Positions 25,905-34,322 of a stretch of 43,656 nucleotides of DNA are shown piece by piece (position 1 is the stretch's first letter; each line of letters begins with the position of its first letter). The stretch lies in assembly GCA_030432035.1 (NCBI GenBank), contig JAUIHO010000010.1, positions 1-43,656 of the forward strand. The letters are read 5' to 3'. The stretch comes from Phycisphaerae bacterium. Its GTDB lineage: Bacteria; Planctomycetota; Phycisphaerae; UBA1845; UTPLA1. A model generated the notes under the pieces. The model was not told the DNA's origin, made no database searches, and saw only the letters and a program-made list of their open reading frames with translations. Made by a program: the position numbers and the translations under genes.

Positions 25905-26039
25905 GTTTGGGGCTTTTTAGACCGTGCCGAAGTCGAATGTAGCCGATTTGAGATTTTGCCGACGACTTTAAGCACGAATTGAACTTTCGGATTTTCGCGT
26001 TCACCGCTATGTTTATTCGTCCTCTTCTACGCCACAGGC

Positions 26040-26285
26040 GTTGTCTCATCAGCCTGGGGTTGACGCGAAGCGGCTACCCTAGGAAATCGTTGGCAAGATT
26101 CCATTGAACTCTGAAGGAGTTCCGCCATCGTTCGGCATGCCGCAACGCCTTCAGCTTTGAAATCCTTGAGTTTTCACCCGCAACCCAGGGTAGCTGCTGC
26201 GCATCAACCCTGGGCTACTGGCGTAACGCCTTTGGCGTTGGATTCCGCTTATCGCATCTCAACGCTATTTGCATTGCGAACGCAA
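26040..26285. repeat. composite of dispersed inverted repeats
   Basis: Includes ACTCTGAAGGAGTTCC (about 26108-26123), a CCCAGGGTAG ... CCTGGGCTAC pair (about 26183-26219), and AACGCCTTTGGCGTT (about 26225-26240), all imperfect or perfect palindromes. It directly precedes copy 2 of the 133-nt element. Any translation here (for example of 26157-26339) is an artefact of repeats. Confidence 0.55.
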
Positions 26286-26418
26286 AGGGGGCGTAGGCAC
26301 CTACACCGCTACCGCGGTTTAACGCGCGAAATAATATGAACCATGGATTGCGCGGCTAGCGCCGCTTCATCCATGGCTCTCAACCTGCGCCCCTCCGGGG
26401 CTGAGAAAGACTATCACG
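26286..26418. repeat. structured dispersed repeat of about 133 nt, copy 2
   Basis: Same layout as 17082-17213: GGGGCGTAGG ... CCTGCGCCCC closing ends, CACCGCTACCGCGGTTTAAC arm, CCATGGAT/ATCCATGG hairpin with an inner GCGGC/GCCGC stem, and the ACTATCACG tail. The sequence has drifted in loops and linkers while the stems are preserved. It ends 73 nt from the stop of the cyanophycinase-like gene on the minus strand. Confidence 0.75.
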
Positions 26419-26490
26419 ACGCCAAACTGGAATGAAAAATGGTCTAAGGTTTGATGGCCGTTTGCTCTGAGAAGGCAACTTGCCGATCGC

Positions 26491-27423
26491 TCAATCAACT
26501 TTTTTTAAACTCGTGATTGAAAACGCGTTGCCATCACTTACGAGATCTACGCGTACACCTTGCGCGTCGTGATGCTTGCGTTGGTTTGAATCGACCGGGT
26601 CGGCTTGGGCCTTGGCACGCCGCGCATCGATAACGAGGACGCTGCTTTCCCCCATCACTTCAAAGCCATCAGCTTGCACAATCACCGCCGTGCGTTCGTC
26701 GATGCCGATGCCGATTTGATCAGGATGGTCGAGCACGGCGGAGAGCAGCCGATTGAAGCGGCGGCGGCGATGGAAGTGTTGATCGACGATGGTGCCGGGC
26801 CAGAGGCCAAGGCCGTCGGCAAGGGGTGTGCCGCCGCGCACGATGGCTTCCAATTCGGCGTTGCCGATGATCATGCGTTGCGACATGACGGCGGCACCGG
26901 CGCTGGTGCCGCCGATGACGGCGCCGGCGCGATGGCGCTGTTTGATGAGGTCGACCAAGTTTGCTTCGCGCAGGGCGTCCATCAAGCGCGATTGATCGCC
27001 GCCGCTGAACCAGATGAATTTGGCTTGTTTGAGTAAGGCGATTTCGGTGTCGCGCTGTTCGGGTTTAAGTGTAAGCGCCGTTACGTTGGTCGCGCCCGTT
27101 TTTTTCCAGAATGCGACGTTTTCTTCACCGGCTTCGGGGCGGCGCGAGGCTTGGGGGATGATGACGACTGGGGCATCGGGGCCACCGGCGAGTTCGATGG
27201 CGCGCTGTTTGACAATGTCGGGCGTGCCGCCGCCACCGACGATGATGAGGGGGCCGACGGTCGGTTCGTGCGTGTGTCGAATAAGCTTGGTTTGTTTTGA
27301 TGATAGTTTCGCATAACTCGTGTCGGACGAACACGCTGCTCCTAGAAGCACGGCTAACAATAGAATGACATTGAGGCCGAAATAGAATTTATGAAACTCC
27401 GGCTTGTTGTTTTGATGCTTCAT
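26491..27423 (-). CDS. cyanophycinase-like (peptidase S51) lipoprotein
   Basis: A 310-residue exported protein with a lipobox (LLGAA|C31). It has the S51 fold signatures: a GGGG strand turn (63-66), WFSGGDQSRL (138-147) and the nucleophile elbow GGTSAGA with catalytic S174. DQHFHRRRRFNRL and GIGIDERTAVIV follow, as in cyanophycinases (CphB), which cut multi-L-arginyl-poly-aspartate into dipeptides. There is no cyanophycin synthetase gene in the window, so the substrate may be another isopeptide or an external polymer. Lipid anchoring resembles secreted members of the CphE type. The start is ATG 27423. Convergent neighbours lie on the far side of the repeat region 26040-26418. Confidence 0.85.
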   Translation of the reverse strand: MKHQNNKPEFHKFYFGLNVILLLAVLLGAACSSDTSYAKLSSKQTKLIRHTHEPTVGPLIIVGGGGTPDIVKQRAIELAGGPDAPVVIIPQASRRPEAGEENVAFWKKTGATNVTALTLKPEQRDTEIALLKQAKFIWFSGGDQSRLMDALREANLVDLIKQRHRAGAVIGGTSAGAAVMSQRMIIGNAELEAIVRGGTPLADGLGLWPGTIVDQHFHRRRRFNRLLSAVLDHPDQIGIGIDERTAVIVQADGFEVMGESSVLVIDARRAKAQADPVDSNQRKHHDAQGVRVDLVSDGNAFSITSLKKVD

Positions 27424-27506
27424 GGTTGTTGGCTCAAACTCAATTATCCGAATTGCCGTTCACCTCGTGACTGCACTGAATGCCAGTAAGCAACGTTTTG
27501 TGATAC

Positions 27507-27914
27507 TTAGATTTGGCGAGAGTTGACACCGAACAAGCTCGGTTGAGTGCCTAGATTGGAAACGAATCGTCTCGCTTTGAGAATGAGGAAGAGCAGCACA
27601 ATTAGTTGGATCACAGGAAGGAACATTAAGAAGAATAAGAAGAACTGTAGGCCGACCGAGTAATCGAGGACGGCAGACACCTCAAAGAATCCTCGCGCGA
27701 TAAAAAACAAGGCGACAATTAATGCGAGAAGGCCAAGCGGGCCCGTGTTTTGAAATACCGCAGTAAAGAAGTAGAGAGCGACAAAGATCATTAGGCCGAT
27801 TGATAGGCCTTTTATGGCAGTTGCCGCTCTCCGCAATTGGCTATCAGGGGCAAGCGAGTCGTTGCGTCTGCCCAAATCCAACTCTTCGGGTTGTATGTCG
27901 TTTTGCCATGTCAC
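27507..27914 (-). CDS. small membrane protein coupled to alaS
   Basis: A 135-residue protein with three to four predicted membrane helices (about 35-58, 60-75, 82-112). The N-terminal 30 residues are polar (WQNDIQPEELDLGRRND). I do not recognise a family. It starts at GTG 27914, which overlaps the alaS stop codon in a GTGA arrangement, and AGGA lies upstream inside alaS. Translation is therefore probably coupled to alaS. The tight overlap suggests a real gene even though its function is unknown. Confidence 0.7.
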   Translation of the reverse strand: MTWQNDIQPEELDLGRRNDSLAPDSQLRRAATAIKGLSIGLMIFVALYFFTAVFQNTGPLGLLALIVALFFIARGFFEVSAVLDYSVGLQFFLFFLMFLPVIQLIVLLFLILKARRFVSNLGTQPSLFGVNSRQI

Positions 27915-30889
27915 GAGATTCTTCCTTTACACCACTGCACCGCCGCGGCTAGTGCGTCATCGATCTTGTTGGCATCGCTGCCGCCGCCTTGGGCCATGTC
28001 GGGGCGACCGCCGCCTTTGCCGCCGACGATGGGGGCGATCTCTTTGATGAGGTCGCCGGCTTTGATGCCTTTGCCGACGAGGTCTTTGGTGACGGCGGCG
28101 AGAAGTACGACGCGACCGTCGTTTTCGGCGGCGAGCAAGACGATCGACGAGCCAGCGCGATCGCGCAAGGAATCGGCGGCGGAGCGCATTTGATCGACCG
28201 GCGCAGTGCCGAGGTTGGCGGTGCACAGCTTCATGTCGCCGATGGATTGGGCTGCGGCGAGAATTTCGTCGAGTTGCCCCATGATGTCGGCGGCGCTGGC
28301 CTTGGCTTGGGCCTTCTTGGCTTCTTTGAGGCGTTCGGCAAGACCGCCAAGTTGGGTGCGCAGCTTAGCCTTGGCGAGCACGGGCAGCTCGGTTTCGTTA
28401 ATCGATTGGTTGAGACTGGCTGCGAGCTTTTCGATTTCATCGACGCTTTGGCCTTCGGCGTGCGGATGTTCGCCGCGGTCTTTTTGCGATGCCTCGTTGG
28501 TCGCGTTGGTGGCGGCGATGTCTGCGAGCTTTAGCGCTTCGTCTATTTCGCGGGCGAGATCGACGGCAGCCTTATCGGCGGCAGCGGCGCGCTCGCCCGT
28601 CACGCCCACGACGCGGCGAATGCCTTTGGATACGGCCGATTCTTCGATCAGGCGGAAGGCGTTGATGGTTTTGGTTGAGTTTACGTGTGTGCCGCCGCAG
28701 AACTCGACGCTGTATTTCATCCATTCGGCGTTCTTCGGATCGGCCAAGAGTTCATCGACGGGTACGCCGACGGAAACGACGCGCACTTGGTCGGGATATT
28801 TCTCACCGAAGACGGCGCGGAGCGTGTTTACTTCCCGCGCGGCTTTTTGATCGACGACTTTGGTATGCACGGGCAGGTCTTCGTCGATCTGGTCGTTAAC
28901 GAGTTTTTCGATGCGCGTGAGTTCGTCGTCGTTGATGGCGGCGTTGTGCGATAAGTCGAAGCGCGTCTTCTCGGCATCGACGAGCGAGCCTTTCTGTTGC
29001 ACGTGATCGCCGAGGACTTCCCGCAAGGCCCAGTTGAGGACGTGGGTGGCGGTGTGGTTGGACATGACGGGGCGACGGTGGTCCAGATCGACCTTGATTG
29101 TTGCATCCTGATCGAAATCGACGGTCCCGTCGGCGAGTCTTCCTTTGTGAAGGATGGTGCCCCGTTCGATCCGTTTAACTAATTCAACCCTAACCTGTCC
29201 TGTTGGTGTATTGATGGTGCCGGTATCGGCGACTTGGCCGCCCTGCTCGACATAGAACGGCGTCTTGTCCGTTACGACGACAACATCGTTACCCGCTTGA
29301 ATTTCTCCAAGCGCGGCAACGTATAAGATTTTCGCTTCACACTCGGGTGGATAATCATATTTAAATGAATCATCCGTTCCGACCATTTCGAGCCGAACTT
29401 TTTCCGAGATATGGTTTAACGTAATTGAATCGAGAAGTTCGTCTGATTCGACCTGCCCGCCGGCGCGTGCTTTTTTGCGCGCTTCCTCCATCAACCGTTC
29501 ATATTCACCAATATTGAGCGTGAGCCCACGCTCTTCCGCCATCAGTTCCGTCAAGTCGATCGGAAAGCCATAGGTGTCGTGCAGCTTGAATGCATCTTCG
29601 CCGCTGATGCGTCCCTTGTGATGGCTTTCGGCGTATTCGGCGGCTTCGTTGAACAGCGCGATCCCTCGATCCAGTGTCTTCCCAAAACTTGCTTCTTCAT
29701 CGCGCACGATCTCGCTGACGTGCTCGACGTTCTTACCGCCGTGGGCGGTCTTGAGTTCGGGGAATGCCTCAGCCATCGTGTCGACGACGACGGGCACGAG
29801 TTTATAGAGAAAGGGCTCGTGCATATCGAAGAACTGGCGGCCATAGCGCACGGCGCGACGCAAGATGCGACGCAGTACATAACCGCGACCGTCGTTACTC
29901 GGCACAGCGCCGTCGGTAAGGGCAAATGTGAGCGTGCGAATGTGATCGGCGATGACGCGATAGGTGACGTCGCGCATGACGGTGGGCGTTTGTTGGTCGG
30001 CGGTCGCATCTTCGAGCAAGCCTTCATACGTTCCCGCGCCGGTTACTTTCTTAATGCCGTCGAAGATCGGCGTGAACACATCCGTGTCGTAATTGCTGAA
30101 TTGGCCGAGCCGATTCGCGTCCATGCCTTGCAAAACCGACGCGATGCGCTCGAAGCCCATGCCCGTGTCGACGTGCTTGGCGGGCAATGGCGACAGGCCA
30201 TCTGCCGAACGATTGAATTGAATAAACACCAAATTCCAAATCTCAATCACGCGGGCGTCGTCACCGTTGACGAGGGCCGCGCCGCTCTTGTCGGGCGTCA
30301 GGTCGATATGCAACTCGCTGCACGGTCCGCAGGGGCCGGTATCGCCCATCTCCCAGAAGTTGTCTTTCTTATTGCCGGGGTGCACGCGCTCGGGCGGTAG
30401 GATTTTCAACCACAGGTCGCGCGCTTCGGTGTCGGGCTCGAGGCCTTCGTCGGCATCGCCCTCGAAGTAGGTTGCGTGCAGACGCGAACCATCGACGCCC
30501 CATACTTCGGTGAGCAGTTCCCACGCCCATGCGATCGCTTCCTTCTTGAAGTAATCGCCGAACGACCAGTTGCCGAGCATCTCGAAAAACGTGTGGTGAT
30601 AGGTATCGTGGCCGACGTCGTCGAGGTCGTTGTGTTTGCCGCCGGCGCGGATGCACTTTTGACTGTTGGCGGCGCGCGTGGCCATGCCGGGTTTGACGCC
30701 GGGCCATTTATCGACGTCGGGTTGCTGCTGACCGAGGAAGATCGGCTTGAATTGGTTCATGCCCGCGTTGGCGAACATGAGCGTGGGGTCGTCGTGCGGA
30801 ACGCAAGGGCTCGACGGCACAAACGTGTGGCCGCACTTGTCCATGAAAAAGTCGATGAATTGCTGGCGAATTTCGCTGGCAGAGGGCAT
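27911..30889 (-). CDS. alaS: alanyl-tRNA synthetase
   Basis: Charges tRNA-Ala and edits mischarged Ser/Gly. It has about 992 residues (E. coli 876), with the class II catalytic core at the N-terminus (FANAGMNQFKPIF, RAANSQKCIRAGGKHNDLDDVG, HHTFFEMLGNWSFGDYFKK). The editing domain has H612/H616 (NHTATHVLNW) and C731 (CGGTHVNST). The C-terminal region ends in the DHHA1-like GGKGGGRPDMAQGGG. A hydrophilic segment around 840-870 (ASQKDRGEHPHAEGQ) accounts for part of the extra length. I chose ATG 30889 because GAG lies 9 nt upstream and MPSASEIRQQFIDFF is the expected N-terminus; ATG 30898 is an alternative. Confidence 0.95.
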   Translation of the reverse strand: MPSASEIRQQFIDFFMDKCGHTFVPSSPCVPHDDPTLMFANAGMNQFKPIFLGQQQPDVDKWPGVKPGMATRAANSQKCIRAGGKHNDLDDVGHDTYHHTFFEMLGNWSFGDYFKKEAIAWAWELLTEVWGVDGSRLHATYFEGDADEGLEPDTEARDLWLKILPPERVHPGNKKDNFWEMGDTGPCGPCSELHIDLTPDKSGAALVNGDDARVIEIWNLVFIQFNRSADGLSPLPAKHVDTGMGFERIASVLQGMDANRLGQFSNYDTDVFTPIFDGIKKVTGAGTYEGLLEDATADQQTPTVMRDVTYRVIADHIRTLTFALTDGAVPSNDGRGYVLRRILRRAVRYGRQFFDMHEPFLYKLVPVVVDTMAEAFPELKTAHGGKNVEHVSEIVRDEEASFGKTLDRGIALFNEAAEYAESHHKGRISGEDAFKLHDTYGFPIDLTELMAEERGLTLNIGEYERLMEEARKKARAGGQVESDELLDSITLNHISEKVRLEMVGTDDSFKYDYPPECEAKILYVAALGEIQAGNDVVVVTDKTPFYVEQGGQVADTGTINTPTGQVRVELVKRIERGTILHKGRLADGTVDFDQDATIKVDLDHRRPVMSNHTATHVLNWALREVLGDHVQQKGSLVDAEKTRFDLSHNAAINDDELTRIEKLVNDQIDEDLPVHTKVVDQKAAREVNTLRAVFGEKYPDQVRVVSVGVPVDELLADPKNAEWMKYSVEFCGGTHVNSTKTINAFRLIEESAVSKGIRRVVGVTGERAAAADKAAVDLAREIDEALKLADIAATNATNEASQKDRGEHPHAEGQSVDEIEKLAASLNQSINETELPVLAKAKLRTQLGGLAERLKEAKKAQAKASAADIMGQLDEILAAAQSIGDMKLCTANLGTAPVDQMRSAADSLRDRAGSSIVLLAAENDGRVVLLAAVTKDLVGKGIKAGDLIKEIAPIVGGKGGGRPDMAQGGGSDANKIDDALAAAVQWCKGRIS

Positions 30890-31029
30890 GGGATGCATCT
30901 CGGCGCGCCGCGGATGGGCGGCGCGATCACGCACAACCGACAGACCGAGGGGCGACGCGCCCGACTCGGCATGCGGGTCGATTTAACATTTTATGAAAGC
31001 GTGAGTTATACCGGATGCGGGCGAAATCG

Positions 31030-31563
31030 TCACAGCGGTCGCGGGTTATAGCATCCGCACTCAGGGCAGCGACCGTCTGGAAGACCGCGTAGTGAATAGT
31101 TGCAGCGGCGACAGGTTCCGCGGCGCTGGTGTCGCCGCGTCTTAAGCTCGCCGTGAGCCGCAATATAGGTCAACGCCGGCAAAAGCGCGAAGGCCACAAG
31201 TAGGAGTGGAAACGAGAGCGTCGAGCGTCGGCGCCAGTAGCTTCCGGTGTCGTCACGAAAGCCAGAAACGTGAAAACCGGCAGTGCTTTCGTGTACGTCA
31301 TGACCGGTGGGGTAGCATGAGATTGGAATGTTCCATTCGTAAAAGACGCCAATGGGGCTGACGCCAACGCGGGTCGCGATGTCTCGATACGTAGGCTGAA
31401 GATACCGCGATGGAATTTTTTCCTTTCGAATGCCCAGTTCGATGGTCCTCAACTCATCATCAGTAAGCGACCAGAGCCAAAGCGCACTCGTCGTGGAGAA
31501 TCCCAGCAATGATAAGATTGCCAACCCAAGAATCGTATACTTGATCAAACGCCCGATGACCAT
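31030..31563 (-). CDS. membrane protein with C-terminal planctomycete-type zinc ribbon
   Basis: A 177-residue protein with two membrane helices (about 9-32 and 116-136), an extracytoplasmic domain between them, and a C-terminal cytoplasmic zinc ribbon. The ribbon cysteines are C151, C154, C166 and C169 in CRRCNYSLRGL ... CPECG. This ribbon form is very common on small planctomycete membrane proteins of unknown function. The gene at 32223 has the same ribbon, so the two may be distant paralogues. The start is ATG 31563. Confidence 0.75.
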   Translation of the reverse strand: MVIGRLIKYTILGLAILSLLGFSTTSALWLWSLTDDELRTIELGIRKEKIPSRYLQPTYRDIATRVGVSPIGVFYEWNIPISCYPTGHDVHESTAGFHVSGFRDDTGSYWRRRSTLSFPLLLVAFALLPALTYIAAHGELKTRRHQRRGTCRRCNYSLRGLPDGRCPECGCYNPRPL

Positions 31564-31638
31564 GGTTGTCCTCGGTAGCTTCAGGCGATTTATTGAGTTA
31601 AGTGTTTCGGCGTACTTTAGCGGTGGCAGCGGGCCTCG

Positions 31639-32112
31639 TTAACCCTCGTTAAAACAGATGCGACGGATGTCGGCGTATTCCTTATCGCTTAGCGGCAGCG
31701 CCTTGCTGGGCGTGATTAGCATATTTTCTTCGAGGCCGTAGGTGTATTGGCGCTTGTTGCCGTATGTGACGGTGAACTGCTTGTTGGGCTTGCGGCTGCG
31801 ACCGTCGAAGGATTGCCAGCGGCCTTCGCGTTGTTCGAAGAAGCGCGTCATGTAGAGCAGGTCTTTTTCGGCGGATGTGGCATAAGTGCGCGAGCCGACG
31901 TCGCGTTTTTCCTTGCCTGCGGTGGCGTAGTCGACATTGGTTTGGTCGACCGACGATTGAATTTCGATAATGGTTTGTTGGAGCTTGCTGCTCCCTTGAA
32001 GATTGGGGCCACCGCTGCGTCGACCACCCTGTTGACAGGCGACGAAGGGGCAAAGCAGGCTCAGGCAGAGTACGACCAGGCAAGTTCGTTGCGACACGCG
32101 AAAATCCTCCAT
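31639..32112 (-). CDS. small lipoprotein, function unknown
   Basis: About 157 residues from ATG 32112. The signal peptide ends in a lipobox (PFVA|C), followed by a Gln/Gly-rich linker (CQQGGRRSGG). The mature part is charged and has no family I recognise; it contains a helix (KLQQTIIEIQSSVDQ) and a TYGNKRQYTYGLEEN strand region. The open frame extends upstream to 32145, but the shorter start puts the charged n-region directly ahead of the hydrophobic core. Confidence 0.65.
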   Translation of the reverse strand: MEDFRVSQRTCLVVLCLSLLCPFVACQQGGRRSGGPNLQGSSKLQQTIIEIQSSVDQTNVDYATAGKEKRDVGSRTYATSAEKDLLYMTRFFEQREGRWQSFDGRSRKPNKQFTVTYGNKRQYTYGLEENMLITPSKALPLSDKEYADIRRICFNEG

Positions 32113-32222
32113 GCTCAATCGGCGGCGTGGGCCGGGGCGGCTCACCGCGTTACATATTTGGTGGGCGTATGATAAACCGGAGGGGGGCGATTTGTCAGGG
32201 TGGATGACGGCGAGCGACTGAA

Positions 32223-32801
32223 ATGGGCGTTAGATACATCGGGCCAGATGAGCGTTACACGCGGGATCGGCTAGTTGGGCTCGGATTTGCATACGGCGTG
32301 TTTGGTGCTGTCGCGATTTTCGGTGTCGGGTCGGCATTATTGGTCTTAGCTACATTCTTGCCGGTGGGTGAGACGCTGTTGACGTTTTTTGCAATATGGG
32401 GAATGCCCTTTGCGGTTTTTTTGGTGCCGATGTGGGCAGGCTTAGGTCATCGTGTGGGCGTGGTCAATTTTCAGCGATTTGCATTGATGGGAGCAATTTA
32501 CGCGATCACGGTAGCGTTGATCTTTTTTGTATTCAGCGGTCCATTCGTTTCAATTGTCCTTGATGTATTTGGCTTGATGGTTTTGATAGGGCTGGTTGCC
32601 TGGGTTGGGTTCATCATTTCGTGGCTTCCGGTGTGGGCGTTTACCGATCGTGTCGTTGTGGTTGCACCCGGTCATTGTGTTGAATGCAATTACAATCTGA
32701 GGGGATTGGAATCTGAGGTTTGTCCGGAGTGTGGCCGGGGGTTCCAATTCGAGGATGAATCATTCGTGTTGGACGACAGTGACCGCGCGAGCGTGAATTA
32801 A
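32223..32801 (+). CDS. membrane protein with C-terminal zinc ribbon
   Basis: A 192-residue protein with four predicted membrane helices (about 24-48, 52-76, 86-108, 112-140) and a C-terminal zinc ribbon C152-x2-C155 ... C167-x2-C170 (CVECNYNLRGL ... CPECGRGF). The helix count differs from the ribbon protein at 31030, so only the ribbon is shared. The start ATG 32223 directly follows a purine-rich GCGACTGAA, without a strong ribosome-binding site. Function unknown. Confidence 0.75.
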   Translation: MGVRYIGPDERYTRDRLVGLGFAYGVFGAVAIFGVGSALLVLATFLPVGETLLTFFAIWGMPFAVFLVPMWAGLGHRVGVVNFQRFALMGAIYAITVALIFFVFSGPFVSIVLDVFGLMVLIGLVAWVGFIISWLPVWAFTDRVVVVAPGHCVECNYNLRGLESEVCPECGRGFQFEDESFVLDDSDRASVN

Positions 32802-32902
32802 CCTATCATTTAGCCATCTGGGACGTAACAAGTTTCACGCGAATTAATTTCTACGCATCCATTCGGAAACTGTCGCACTGTCGTATATGATTTTCCTTGT
32901 CC

Positions 32903-33922
32903 ATGAACTACTCCACGCCGCCAACGTCTAACGACTTCGATAAGCCGAACTACCCGCGCGTGTTTGATGCGCGACCGGCGGTGCCTGCGCGGCCAGTGAC
33001 GGATGATGGAGCGGCAAACGCGCCGTCGGGGGCGGAGCCAACTGGCACGGTGCCCGGGCCGCCGCCTCTTTCGATGCCTCCAAACACACATGCATACGCG
33101 GCGATTCCGCTGACCGATCCAACTGTGGTGGAGTTTCCCGAGTTACCGCTCACGCGGCGACAGGCGGCTGTGGATGTGGCCGTGGCGGTGCTCGCGTTGC
33201 TGTTTTTGTTTTCGCCCGTGGGTGGCATCGTTTTCGGTATTTTGATCGCGCTGTTCCCGGCGTTGGAGAACTTGTTTGACGGGTTGCTGATCGGCGGCGT
33301 CACGGTCTGCACGGTCGCGCTGGTTCTCATCATTCGACGACACTGGCCGCGCACGATTGGATTGGGCGGCTTGCGCGGTATGCATCTGTTGTGGGCGCTG
33401 GCTGCCATTCCGGCGTGCTATATCTCGCTGTTCTCGATCGGTCTGATCGGCATGGTCGTGCACTTGGCTGTCGGTACGGATATGAACGAGATGATGGCCG
33501 AGCGGCAGGCGTTTATGGACCTGTTGCCCGAGCGTAACTTGCTTGGTTTTTTTCTGATCGGCGTGTTTACCGGCTTTCACGAAGAGTTGCTCTTTCGCGG
33601 ATTCTTGTTGTCAAGGTTTACGGCGATTGCGAAGAACCGTTGGGTGGCGATGTTGATTTGCGCGGCGATCTTCGGTTTGTTGCATTATTTCGGGCAAGGT
33701 TGGTTGGGCGTGTTTCAAACGGCAGGGATCGGCGCGGTTTTAGGGGCCGTCACGATCGTGTCGCGTTCGCTATGGCCGGCCGTGATTGCTCATGCGGCGT
33801 TTAATAGTATTCAGTTGGCGATGTTCCCGTTTCTGGAAAAGCTGATGGAACAATACATGCCGCCCGTGGGGGAAGAAGGTACGACGACGGCACCGGCGAT
33901 GATGTTGTTTGCTTGGTTGTAA
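32903..33922 (+). CDS. CPBP-family intramembrane glutamic protease (CAAX protease-like)
   Basis: 339 residues. A proline-rich cytoplasmic N-terminus (about 1-85) precedes about eight membrane helices. The Abi/CPBP motifs are present in order: E227-E228-xxx-R (HEELLFRGF), FGLLHYFGQG with the motif 2 His, and VIAHAAFNS with the motif 3 His and Asn. Relatives cleave membrane substrates or mature bacteriocin-type peptides, but most are uncharacterised. I prefer ATG 32903; TTG 32897 is 6 nt upstream and neither has a clear ribosome-binding site. It is not in an operon with any peptide gene. Confidence 0.88.
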   Translation: MNYSTPPTSNDFDKPNYPRVFDARPAVPARPVTDDGAANAPSGAEPTGTVPGPPPLSMPPNTHAYAAIPLTDPTVVEFPELPLTRRQAAVDVAVAVLALLFLFSPVGGIVFGILIALFPALENLFDGLLIGGVTVCTVALVLIIRRHWPRTIGLGGLRGMHLLWALAAIPACYISLFSIGLIGMVVHLAVGTDMNEMMAERQAFMDLLPERNLLGFFLIGVFTGFHEELLFRGFLLSRFTAIAKNRWVAMLICAAIFGLLHYFGQGWLGVFQTAGIGAVLGAVTIVSRSLWPAVIAHAAFNSIQLAMFPFLEKLMEQYMPPVGEEGTTTAPAMMLFAWL

Positions 33923-33951
33923 GGATTGGTTGCGCTTGCTTGGATTTCTAA

Positions 33952-33983
33952 AGTCCCCCAGCCCCAGAGGGATAGGCTCACCC
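33952..33983. repeat. REP-like hairpin
   Basis: AGTCCCCCAGCCCCAGAGGG then ATAGGCTCACCC, a slightly diverged copy with the right arm mutated. It lies 30 nt after the CPBP stop. Confidence 0.7.
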
Positions 33984-34084
33984 GTGCAAGTTCGGATGGA
34001 AAGGGACATCCAAACGCTTAGATAGACATTCAGCGTTGATATTGGCTTGCCGTTTCGCGGTTCTCGCGCGTACTGAAGATTCGT

Positions 34085-34117
34085 AGTCCCCCAGCCCCAG
34101 AGGGGCAGGGGCACCCA
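34085..34117. repeat. REP-like hairpin, consensus copy
   Basis: Identical in its core to the copy at 12684-12715 (CCCCAGAGGGG with flanking CCCCCA and AGGGGCACCC). It is in the same orientation as the copy 133 nt upstream. The rest of the 33923-34322 gap shows no gene. Confidence 0.75.
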
Positions 34118-34322
34118 AGCGTGGTCGTCTGCGCGAGGCCATCTGCGCGGCATGCACGCGCGAGAATCGACCTGCCGCTCGGACCACCCCTTTTGCTTTC
34201 AAAACATCTTGAAACGCGCCTCGCTTGGCAAGGTGATGACCATCTTTCACAATGCAGATTTGGCGAAAATTGGAAGCGGCGTGGTCGTTTAAACCGGTAG
34301 CCGCTTGGAAAAGGAGCCCGCA

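Noticed and set aside
26157-26339. Small plus-strand reading frame
   Set aside because: It consists entirely of dispersed repeat sequence and has no ribosome-binding site.
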